Shown here: positions 50,301 through 59,739 of the stretch, one piece after another
How the letters are laid out: the number at the start of each line of letters is the position of its first letter
Numbering within the stretch: the stretch's first letter is position 1
Assembly (NCBI GenBank): GCA_019828595.1
Contig: JAHQRK010000018.1
Coordinates: 1 to 64,000 of the forward strand
Reading direction: 5' to 3'
DNA from: Aphanomyces cochlioides
Taxonomy: Eukaryota > Oomycota > Saprolegniomycetes > Saprolegniales > Verrucalvaceae
DNA: 64,000 bases
Position numbers and translations under genes: made by a program
The notes under the pieces: model-generated
Seen by the model: only the letters and a program-made list of their open reading frames with translations
Databases searched by the model: none
Told to the model about the DNA's origin: nothing

Positions 50301-51169
50301 CACCACGTAATAGAAGGTTGGACATTCCGATGCTAGTTTTCTTGCCGTCTCGAGTTGTTATCGTTGCTTTAAATTTGTCTAATCGACGATTCGGTGGCTC
50401 TGCCTCAACTGTCGCCCCTTCAACCTGTGAAGCACTGTCAGCAGATGTACATATTTTATTTCAACCATTGACCAAATCGCCGCACAGTCTTTTTCTGTAA
50501 AGGATTCGGAGCTCAGCAAATTTGAAGGTACCCATCGAATTTTGAGATTTGTTTCTCCATCCAAATTTGCTGTCATAGTAAAACATTGCCCGATGGGGCT
50601 ACTTGAGGCCAGAATGATGAGATCGGCAGGAATAATTTCGTTCTGGCAGACTTTTACTACACTGCCGACTTGAAGGTCTGCCCACGTCGTCGCTGCAAAC
50701 TGTGATTGACCAGTCTCCAAGGCCATCTATTAGACGGTGACTTCACATTTCAAGTTAATGATACCCGATGGGTTGTCGTGCTGTTTTGTACAGTATCTGC
50801 ATTGTGCCGGTGGATATCTTCAATGAGATCTTTGACAGCATTCACAAATAGCACAAAGAGTAGAGGAATAATAGTTGTTGGGTATCCACCGGATAACGTA
50901 ACTTGGGGAATTACCTGCAGGAGAGTGATAAACAAGAAGTACATGTTCGACAAGCGCGAAAACTGTTTGAAGGTGTTCTTGAAGACAAAGTTGTATGGGG
51001 TGTAGAGTGACGTTGATATTTGGTTTGAAGGCCACACGGATCCATCATGACTCGTGCCGACGGGGAAACGACGCACGCCGTTGCTCTCTTTCGACTCGCT
51101 GCGGTCTCTGCCTCCACGAGCGTTGGCATTCTTTGCCTCGTTCAGTGGGACTATCGTCGTGCTTGCCAT
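47335..51169 (-). CDS. P4-type ATPase (aminophospholipid flippase)
   Basis: P4-ATPases move phospholipids from the outer or lumenal leaflet to the cytosolic leaflet and usually work with a CDC50 partner. Starting at the ATG at 51169, the first exons 51169-50765, 50726-50466, 50424-50263 and 50216-49869 are each whole numbers of codons. Signatures in order: [19 protein letters not shown] near the N-terminus, [11 protein letters not shown] (actuator DGET), PISL in transmembrane segment 4, which marks the P4 class, FTDKTGTL with the phosphorylated Asp, [45 protein letters not shown] and [11 protein letters not shown]. The C-terminal P4-type membrane domain follows ([18 protein letters not shown], then several hydrophobic segments) and ends at 47335. 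Introns are 36-54 bp; one probable 48-bp intron near 49480-49530 has no stop in frame. Which flippase subgroup it belongs to cannot be told by eye. Confidence 0.95.
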
Positions 51170-51853
51170 GCTTCAACGATTGCGTTGCGTCGTGACACAG
51201 GGCTCTTCAGAACCGTCAATCCAAATATAGATAGTTGGTTTCGCGAAGAGATAAAAGTACTCTAACTCCAGCAAGCTATTAATATAGCATTGATGGACTG
51301 TAGTCGTTGATTGCTCAGTCGAGACGCTCGTCTAACCGATGCAATGGTTTTAACCCTTGACGTGGCATGTAGTGTACAATCATCAAAACCTTACCAAGGC
51401 ATATGGTACAAAGCTTTCTAGATAGACTATCAATGATTGGTGACGATATGAAGCTGCTTTCTTGGCAATTTTGTTGCAGCAGTTTCCTCTGTCAATCGTT
51501 AGCAGGTTTTCCCCTTAAACAGACCATTCAAGGAGTGACAGGCTCGCTTCAACAATGTTAAAATTGCCAGGTCGAGATAAATTAGACATTTTGACATGCC
51601 AAGCAGAGCGTGCGAAGAACTGGCAAGTCAGTTCTCAGAGCTTCGACGGCAATGAAGCGGGGTCTTGATCGTAATCTTGGAGATTCTGATTGCAAACTCC
51701 CGGAAAATCATTATCCGGATAATTGAAATATCATCTTCATTGGTCGATTCAAACAGACGGATATTTGAAGTATTATCCGGAAATCACGAGAATGTATGTG
51801 ATTGGCTATTCGACAGCGTGTCGAGCTGTGGCAGTCGGCAGCAGCGGCACTCC
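51170..51853. other. Divergent intergenic region with a 14-bp palindrome
   Basis: About 680 bp between divergent start codons. A perfect 14-bp palindrome, ATTATCCGGATAAT, sits at 51710-51723, about 130 bp upstream of the transporter ATG, and its core ATTATCCGG recurs at 51772-51780. It may be a transcription-factor site. The open frame that begins at 51665 is the 5' extension of the transporter's first exon and is not preferred. Confidence 0.45.
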
Positions 51854-53599
51854 ATGTGGTCGGCTCTGGGTAAAAGAGCATGTATGGTCCAGAAGAGGTC
51901 CTTGGCATTCCGCTTCAGATACATTCATGTCCCTTTGGATGTTTTGCGCATGAAAGCTACGACACGCCACAATATGGTTCATCCACGGTTTTGGACAAGC
52001 CTGTCTGCCGACCAAAATCAAAGCCCTGAAGATGAGAAACGAGAGCAGGAGGAAGTAGAAAGCATCATGAGAAAGATTCTCGCTCATACAAAGAAAGTTG
52101 AGACCGAGGGCGAGAAGTCGTCTGAGCCAGGTGGACTTGTGGACATTATAACCGGTAAGGTGTAAATGTGGAATGCTCAGAATCAACATATATTCTGTAG
52201 GCGGGCGATTGAGAAAACTCGAGGATGTGAATCAAACATATTATCCAGGCCAGGAGTTCAAATCTACTTCCCAAGGCATTGTATTCCGAGCCATGGCGGG
52301 CAATACGTTGATTACGTCGCTCAAATTCCTGGCCTACCTCAAGACTGGATCAAGTGCCATGCTCAGTGAAGCAATTCACTCACTTGTCGACACTGGGAAC
52401 CAGGGTTTGCTTATCCTGGGCCTGCAACAAGCTTCACATCAACCCGACAAGAAGCATCAATACGGCTATGGCCGTGCAGCCTACTTTTGGTCGCTCATTT
52501 CAGCCCTCGGAATTTTTTGGCTAGGCGCTGGAGCTACTGTCACACACGGTAAATCGCTCGCCGGGGGGATTATTGATATTCCGCAGGTGTTCAAACGCTA
52601 CTGAATCCACCCAAACCAGACGAGTTACTTTTGACCTGGGAACTCTGGACCGTGTTGGGCATGTCATTTTGCATCGATGGGTATGTGTTGCAACGTTGCT
52701 TGAGCGAAATCTACTCGACAATGCCGAAAGAGCTCAGTTTGTATCAACATATCAAAAACATTAAAGACCCGTTCATGCTTGCGGTGGTCTTGGAAGACTC
52801 GGCGGCTTGCACTGGTGTCGTCATTGCGTTAGCAGGTATTGGGGCCAGCTACGTAACTGGAAACCCATTTTGGGACAGCGCTGCAAGTATTGGAATTGGA
52901 TGTTTGCTGGGTGGTGTGGCGATTTCGTTGATTCGGATGAACCAGAGGTTTTTGCTGGGACAATCTGTCGATCCTGGTCTGTAGTCCAGATATCTCAAGT
53001 TACTGATGTGCAACGATGTAGAAATTGAGCAAGGGATAAAAGCTTTGCTCTTGTCACGACCATCCATCGACAATGTGTACGCTGTACAATCACAGTGGGT
53101 TGGACCTTCGACATTTAGCTTCAAGGTAAAGACGCATATCCTGGATGGCCATACCATTTGCTCTTTATAGGCTGAAGTTGACTTTGACGGAACTTATTTG
53201 GCCGCGCAACTTTTGGAAATGTATGCTTTTGCACAACTCAAGCGCATTTACATGTGATTACCACTAGGTACAAGCCTGTGTTTTTAGACTCGGATTTGGA
53301 AAGTGATTTGCCTGTGATTTTGGCGTGGTATGCTGAAGATGTGACGCGACTGGTAGAAAAAGAAGTGCAAGAGGTAGAGGCTGAAATCCGGTACGATCAC
53401 GTCTTATCGCAACACCTGAAAGACAGTATCTAGGGCTAAATACCCCGAAGCAGCTTTCATCGAATTGGAGCCGGACAGCAAAGACACAGACATGCGAGCA
53501 TTATCCAACATTGGAACAAAGTCATTTCGAGCCAGTGAGCGTGAAGCGATTACTAGAGCTTTAGCTCATTTGGCGCGATCTCTCGATCGTTCGAAGTAG
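51854..53599 (+). CDS. SLC30A9: ZnT9/SLC30A9-like cation diffusion facilitator, 493 aa
   Basis: ZnT9 proteins export zinc from mitochondria. Seven exons (51854-52154, 52201-52548, 52587-52976, 53022-53125, 53171-53220, 53268-53390, 53434-53599) sum to 494 codons with TAG. The N-terminal ~60 residues are basic (MWSALGKRACMVQKRSLAFR) and look like a mitochondrial presequence, which is why the ATG at 51854 is chosen over the upstream open frame. The cation diffusion facilitator region starts near residue 125: SAMLSEAIHSLVDTGNQGLL holds the metal-binding HxxxD pair (His160, Asp164). VVLEDSAACTGVVIALAG has the Glu-Asp variant seen in ZnT9 in place of the usual HxxxD of the fifth helix. GNPFWDSAASIGIGCLLGG, LLGQSVDP and the cytosolic tail FKAEVDFDG also match ZnT9. 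The RING-CH gene follows 174 bp downstream on the same strand. Confidence 0.93.
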
Positions 53600-53773
53600 A
53601 TAATAATCCATGAATATCATCATTCAACGTGTGCCTCTTCAAGATCTCATTTGGCCGTTCGACGAAGATATTGCCTCTCGTGCTTCTTGAACGGCCAGAA
53701 CATCGTTTCAACATCGCTCCGTTGCGTTTTCTGTTTCAAATGAAGAGATTGCAACCCGCCAACTTGCCTTTCA

Positions 53774-54397
53774 ATGGATCAAACACTCGACGCTCCGCTG
53801 CTGCATAGCCCTCAGTACTGCCGAGTGTGCAGAGGACACGAATCGAGTATGTATTCTTGATTTGAAGAGTTCCACTTGACCATTGTTCGAAAGGCAGTCA
53901 AGATCCTCTTATTTCGGCTTGCGCTTGCACTGGTTCAATTGGTAAAATCCACACGCAATGTCAGTCAGCATGATGATTTTGAGACCTTACGTTGCAGCTC
54001 CATAGGCCTTAAAGCATGGATCGCATCGAGACATGTCCCAATCAAGCAAGCCTTGGCGTGTGAACTATGCAAACGAAGCTATCAGCTAGAGCTCAAACGA
54101 TGTGTGCTTTACGACGACAAGCACATCTATAGCTGTCGTGCCTGGTCGTATGTTGCCCAAGCCAGCGTGATGCTAGCTTGTCTTGGTTTGGTGACTTGGA
54201 TGTCATTGAAACTAGCGTTTTCAATGCATGCTGAGCAACGAAGTGTCGATTTGATCCCTCTCGTAGCCATTTTTGTGATCACGTTATTCTTGGTCACTGC
54301 TGCGATGTTTAATTTATTCAAGAGTTGGAGAGACGCATCTACTGCTGTGCATGTCAACACGAGAGACAACCCAAATGCTCTTGTCCACATAACGTAA
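53774..54397 (+). CDS. Small RING-CH (MARCH-like) membrane E3 ligase, 176 aa
   Basis: Exons 53774-53846, 53894-53959 and 54006-54397 sum to 177 codons with TAA. The spliced protein has a complete C4HC3 RING-CH motif: Cys16, Cys19, Cys34, Cys36, His44, Cys47, Cys65 and Cys68, with the usual Trp51. Two hydrophobic segments follow at about residues 93-119 and 129-151, which is the typical MARCH layout of an N-terminal cytosolic RING-CH and two membrane helices. Family members are membrane-bound E3 ubiquitin ligases acting on other membrane proteins. The two upstream introns interrupt the RING motif, so the domain is invisible without splicing. The substrate is unknown. Confidence 0.88.
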
Positions 54398-54525
54398 CTT
54401 AATGAGTATTGAGGGTGTTCCACTGGTTGACATCACCTAGCTTATGCACCACGTTGTTGCTCTTCCTGGAGAAAAAAGGCGTTTGTTGAGTATGACATGA
54501 CTTGATCATTACAAGGAAACATCAA

Positions 54526-55227
54526 CTACAGCGATATAAACCTAGGATCTATCTGGCTGGCACAATTCGTAGACGTGGGGAAATAGCGTCCACGCTCTTG
54601 CATCAATTGGGCAATTAGCTGGTTGGATTGGGAGATTTGATATCGCAAGTCCTCAACGACTTGTTGAATGTGCTTTAGCTGTTGAATCTCGTTGGCTTGA
54701 GCTTGCAATTCAGAGGATGCTTTGGTGCTTGTTTCACCCTTGCATTCCATTTGACATGGCCGCTTTCATTTGATCGAGCGAAACAAGTGAGGTGATCCAC
54801 GAATGAACCTTGGGTGCTTGAATTGAAACACGACTTACATATGACCCCCACTGGCTCCTTCCTTGGTGGTTTTTGAATTGACATTCTTGAAGCCATAAAA
54901 GTTGAGTTGCCGCACAAAGCTGCTAAACTTGTTGTGCTTAAAGTACCGAGGGATAATACGGGTAGCAAACAATGTTGAATCGAAGATGAAAAACGAGAGG
55001 CCATCGGTCGCCCAGGCAGCAATACGCTTGTCACAGACGTCAAGGAGTGCGTAGGTCTTTTCCAGGAACGGGATCGCCTTGTCTGTGGTTTTTTTAGCAT
55101 CATCTGCGGGACTCTCCGAGTCGTTTTCCTCCGATATGGGCTCGTCGTCGTCCAGCATCTTGAACAGCAATTTACTCACCGAGTCATGCGTTTCATGAAA
55201 ACTATACTCGCTTGGAGCTGATAACAT
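54526..55227 (-). pseudogene. Heat shock factor (HSF-type) gene with two in-frame stops
   Basis: One frame from the ATG at 55227 to a TAG at 54526 (234 codons) encodes an HSF-like protein. Residues about 53-115 give the core of the HSF DNA-binding domain (FLEKTYALLDVCDKRIAAW, GLSFFIFDS, FKHNKFSSFVRQLNFYGFKN). The domain's C-terminal part continues in the same frame at codons 132-153 (FQFKHPRFIRGSPHLFRSIK), followed by a heptad-type coiled coil (LQAQANEIQQLKHIQQVVED) as in HSF oligomerisation regions. TAA at 54835-54837 (codon 131) and TGA at 54766-54768 (codon 154) interrupt it. No GT..AG intron removes both stops while keeping the frame. An intron starting at the GTAAGT that contains the TAA would remove domain sequence and shift frame. 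The parsimonious reading is a recent pseudogene. Sequencing error or readthrough are alternatives. Confidence 0.75.
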
Positions 55228-56470
55228 GGCTCAAAGCAGGCAAATCGATTTTTGACTTGGATCTGCATGGCTTTCTTACTCGAACAAGACGCTCTTCTTT
55301 GCAATTTCCAGGACAACAAAGTATCCGTAACCTTGCACTTGAGGACACTGAGTTCCATGAAAAGTCCAGAAGAGTTGCTTCGAGATGGATTGAACTGCAT
55401 TCGCCATGCTGTCAACCCCGAAAGATGTGTTGTCTTCTCTTGTCCCTCTCTTTCCCGCGACTGAATATAGTGGTATGTCGAGTAAAGAAGAATTGATCAA
55501 CATGATGGCAAGACAAGTCACGCCACTTCTAAGTTACGTTTCTGACATGCGTCCGAGTATGTCAAAGCCTGACCAGTTCGACGAGGCGAGAGCATTCTAA
55601 AGCCTTTGACATGAAATGGCGTTCGTTTTAATCACAGAACTAGTAATTTACCATGGCTTCAGTCGCTGGCAGGTAGTCGTGGGCAATACTTTTCAACACG
55701 GACTGTGTGACGAATCAAGACTGCACAGCATTTACAAAGTGTCAATGTTTTTCCGTTCGACCGCCATTAATGGGTTCATGTGATGCAAAGCAGTTTGAAC
55801 TTATGTCACAATGCAGAGCTCTAGGCATCGAATCGGTCCCCAAGAGACAATCAAGGCATTCTACATTTCTCATGTTAAACAGCGACAAGATTCAAGACTG
55901 TACAGGTGTGATCTTTGTTGATGGATTGACAACTGGCCATTGTCGAGTCACAACAGTGGATGGGACACCCTTGCGCAATGGCGAACATGCTCTTTCAGCA
56001 GTGTTCCATGATATTCTGTGTATACTGTGGACTGAGGCGAGAAAGAGCCAATGCGTGATTTGATAAACGTTGAGGCTCGCATTTCACATGAAGAGGTGGC
56101 AATGGGCCGACCACAGAGACACCAAGTGTGAAAGGCACACAAGACGAGACTGTTGCCATAAAGATGCCCCTAGAAACACCTCGCAACTGGTGTGGCTGAG
56201 TTTTGCGATGATTACACATCGAAATGAAATTAATTACGCTGGATGAACTTATTCAGATAGCCCATGATTTCTCAGCGGTATTATCGCCCGCGAGAAAGTG
56301 TATCACAGCCTTGTAAAGTCTCTCTTCCTTTTTCGTTCTTAACTCAAAATTGCGTCTTTAGCAACGTGATGCTGTGCCTTTAACTCGCTGCAGTTTCAGT
56401 AGTGCACTTCCTGGAAAATCGGTTACAGCATCTTGAAACCGATTTGAAAGGGCGTAGTGTAAAATTGGCG
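55228..56470. other. Unassigned region with two modest open frames
   Basis: About 1.2 kb without a gene I can support. On the plus strand 55252-55464 (with MAFLLEQDALLCNFQDNKVS from 55267) and 55406-55600 look somewhat protein-like and may be exons of a small gene, but I found no frame-preserving intron between them. 55707-56063 is another open frame with no recognisable family. The region just upstream of 56471 is the promoter of the secreted protein gene. Confidence 0.35.
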
Positions 56471-57727
56471 ATGCGAGCCGGAGCCACGTTTGTCGTCGCA
56501 TTTGCCGCCGGTTTGGGCTTTGTGTCGGCGCAGACATCATGGAATATGACTGCGATCCGCACTATCCAAGCTCGTGTGCAGTCCGTTCCTCCGGTATGGG
56601 ATGCAACTAACAACGCTTGGGTGGCCGAATTCAAGACGGGGACAAACACGTTCACGGAGAAATATGTCGCATCGATGGACACAGTCAACACTGCCAGCGT
56701 GGAAGGCGCTTTGATGTATGTACAATCCGAGGGAATCGATCAAGCCATCGTGCCTGGATGTGCTCGCAAGAGCAACATGAGCTATGTTTGGTTTTATGAT
56801 ATTACGATTGTCCAGCCGACATATGCTGTTGCTGAATACGCTTCGAACACGGCCATTTATCCCGAGTATTGTCCTTTTGTGGCTATGGATAATGGGATGT
56901 GTACGCCTGTGTCTGGCACGACATTGCCCACAGAATGCCTACGTTACTTCGGTGGTAATGGCCAGCCCAACCTGGGACCCTGTGTCGGTGGTGAAAACCG
57001 TCAAGACAATCCCAAAGCCCCATATGACAACAACGTGTGGTTTTCGTTTCCCAATTCTTGCTTCACCAAAGCGTTTGGCGCAAAGACTGATTCATGCCGC
57101 GCAAGTCTCAAAGGCGGTCTCTGTCCATTTGGCGCGACACCTGACGGTGTTTCGTGCACGTTTTCGTACACGCTCCTGGGCTACATTAGCATTGACGACC
57201 TGGTTGGCATCACGAGTATGACATCGTCGGCAGGAACTTTATACCCAGACCGCTATGCGTTTTGCCAAGACGGCGGGATTGAATACAATTCGCAGACGGG
57301 TCAAAGCTTGTCGTTCTGGGCTAACCCAACAGATCGTGCAAGCAATGCTGCGCGCAGCCAAAAAATGATCGATTTTTACGCGGCGCAACTGCTCGATCCT
57401 GTGAAAGGGGCCAACATGAAACCGTTCCCAAGTTTGACGGACTTGTCAACGCAGAATCCACCATGCTACGTTAACAGCCCCATCTGTTCGTCTGCTGAGT
57501 ATGGATGCCGCCGCAAACTCCTTGCTCAGCTCTGTGAAGTCTGTTCATCCGATGCAAGCGACTGTGTCAAACGTCCTCCTGGGGTACCAGCAATTCCCAC
57601 TTTGAAAAAAGCACCACGTTCAATCAGCACCGGCAACTCTTCGAGCTCGACGGTCAATGCTGCTCCACCACCATCGCCCTTGCCAAGATGCCTTCTTGCT
57701 ATTATACTCTTGTGTTTGATCGGCTAA
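56471..57727 (+). CDS. Secreted, probably GPI-anchored protein (paralogue 1), 418 aa, intronless
   Basis: The start is placed at the ATG at 56471 because it opens a clean signal peptide (MRAGATFVVAFAAGLGFVSA, cleavage before Q). The frame itself stays open upstream to 56402. The mature part is Cys-rich with many conserved pairs and has no domain I can name. Landmarks shared with the gene at 59740-61122 include IQARVQS, DTVNTASVEG, NMSYVWFYDI, AMDNGMCT, NNVWFSFP, SIDDLVGIT, YGCRRKLL and CEVCSS. The C-terminus is a Ser/Pro-rich spacer followed by a short hydrophobic end (CLLAIILLCLIG), the pattern of a GPI-attachment signal. NxS/T sites suggest N-glycosylation. The product is presumably displayed on the cell surface or wall. 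It is convergent with its paralogue. Confidence 0.85.
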   Translation: MRAGATFVVAFAAGLGFVSAQTSWNMTAIRTIQARVQSVPPVWDATNNAWVAEFKTGTNTFTEKYVASMDTVNTASVEGALMYVQSEGIDQAIVPGCARKSNMSYVWFYDITIVQPTYAVAEYASNTAIYPEYCPFVAMDNGMCTPVSGTTLPTECLRYFGGNGQPNLGPCVGGENRQDNPKAPYDNNVWFSFPNSCFTKAFGAKTDSCRASLKGGLCPFGATPDGVSCTFSYTLLGYISIDDLVGITSMTSSAGTLYPDRYAFCQDGGIEYNSQTGQSLSFWANPTDRASNAARSQKMIDFYAAQLLDPVKGANMKPFPSLTDLSTQNPPCYVNSPICSSAEYGCRRKLLAQLCEVCSSDASDCVKRPPGVPAIPTLKKAPRSISTGNSSSSTVNAAPPPSPLPRCLLAIILLCLIG

Positions 57728-59739
57728 GCTCGAGTAATGGATGAAGTTTACATGACTGTATCTCACATGTTTCAAATGTCCAGACAATACAATCAAGTTG
57801 TCAGCCTTTTCCTGATTCCTTTCACTGTGTGCTTATTATGACCAGCCCTTCGTCTTCTCGTTATGTGGTATTGCCTCTGAACAAGATGGAGCGCCGAGAT
57901 GTGCAGAATTTTCCTACCAAGTGTACAGTTGTGGAGCGCTCGTGGGGGGGCATTGTGAGTGGCATGAGCAACCATGACAATGTCAAAGCTTTGAAACCGA
58001 ACGCTCAGTGTAAATAACTAGAGCCGGGAAACAAAGCCAATGTACTATCCCCGAGTGCCAACCGAGAAAAAATAGCATCGGTTTGGCAACATGCCACCTC
58101 ATCCTAGATATCCCCATTGGAAATCAAGCTTGCTTCCAATTCTACTCCATGAATAGTAACTATGGCGCGAATAGTCGTAGAAAAAGCGGTTCGGTATTTT
58201 TGGCGCCTGGAGGTTTCAGTTGATCTGTAACTGTTGTTGGTATACGAGAATCTGAGTGGCCATTGGATTGATTGGTTGGCTACAATAACATCAATACCTT
58301 TTTAAATTAATATATTTTTCGTATACATATTGATGTCTTCACAACATAATATAATTAACCCAAACTACAACCTCTGTAAATAGATTTGTTCCTATTATTA
58401 ATATGTATATCTGCTGGTGGCAAATGGCTGGTTGGCGTGAAAAATGCATTCCGCCCTTTGTTCATTTTCGATTTTGTTTGTTGAGCACCACAGCAGCGTC
58501 AGGACTGTGTGGTCGATCACCTCTCAAGTGATTACAAAATTTAGATGACGAATCTGAGGAATTGCGTTGGATATGCTTTCCCTAGCGTTCTGCCGGGGTC
58601 GGCGTTCCTGGTGTGATTCACTTTGTGAAGAGCATTCGAGGCATTTGTATGATGAGATTTTCCAATGTATGATTGCATGACGGGGTTCGAAGATGTCGAA
58701 AAATATTTGCTACTCTTGATCAACGATGACGACATTCAAATCACCAAGATCGCTGAGAACTCTGATAGTCATTTGTATGTTTGTGTGTCAAGCGATGACG
58801 AACCTGAATAGGGACATCTGCAGCGCATGCCGTAGTTGGCATGTCCGTTGAAGATATTTTCAGTGGAATCTCATTACCTGAGCTTACGATCTTTTATGCA
58901 TGTTGGCAACCAAAGTGTCAAATTCTTATTGACCTGTTCGGTGGTCAGTCAGGCCGTTTCTTTGGGAGAGCATTTCCTGCAGAGAGCTGTCCACCATTGC
59001 CTATTACGTGGATTTGGTCGATCCAGGCAGCAGAAATGTTGTTGATAGGCTTCGATGGATCTCTGTACATTTTCCATTGAACGAACAAATGCGGTTGCGT
59101 TTTGCATGTTGCCGCGGAATTATATTGGGGATTAGTGCTTGTCCACTCGCTAGTCTTCAGTCGTACCGCGGCATATCGACGAGCAAATCAAAACCAATGA
59201 GGGATATCTCAGTTGTTTCTTGTTGACCTGTCTCAGTGCTACATTTGAACTCTAAATCCACAGCTTCTCTACTCCTTAGCTAGTCGTAGCTGCGGGTTAG
59301 CAGTCTGGTGCATAACTTACAAGGTTATTTTACATGACAAACATACCACGCCGATGGAATAGTGGGTCCCGTTTTGTGGCTCATGCATTTCTAATAACAT
59401 TCTACACTTAGTAAAGATTGCGCTGAAGCTTATCCTCTCGAGGTGTGTTCCCCGATGTAACAATGGCAAGATCGTCCTTGATGACCAAAGGACCTCTTTG
59501 CATATCTTGACAGTCTCATTTTGTAATGAGTTCACTTTGGAGCAGGTTTCATGTTGATGGGGCTTCGTGCCCACCTGCTAACCAGCGCAGGAGGATATAA
59601 AGTAGGAAAGTCGTCGAGCATTCTGTGCTCCATGACTCATAACTGATCGCTTTGTTGCCATGCAACCTTGAGATTGCCACGAACGCGGACGCTGTCTCAA
59701 AGAAAACCTTTTTATTCCATTGGGTTATCTATGAAAGAC
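57728..59739. other. Spacer between the two convergent secreted-protein genes
   Basis: About 2 kb. The stretch around 58290-58420 is markedly AT-rich. Small open frames exist: 57829-58017; 58661-58811 on the plus strand (an acidic peptide, EDVEKYLLLLINDDDIQITK); 58841-59080; and 59317-59574 minus. None resembles a known family, and I cannot connect them into a gene. Confidence 0.4.

Noticed and set aside
51665..51853. Upstream extension of the ZnT9-like first exon
   Set aside because: The frame is open, but the sequence is Ile-rich and unlike the family. The ATG at 51854 begins a basic presequence typical of mitochondrial targeting.
54761..54836. 76-bp intron in the HSF gene starting at GTAAGT and ending GAAAG
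   Set aside because: Removing it would delete the conserved C-terminal part of the DNA-binding domain and shift the frame out of the coiled coil.
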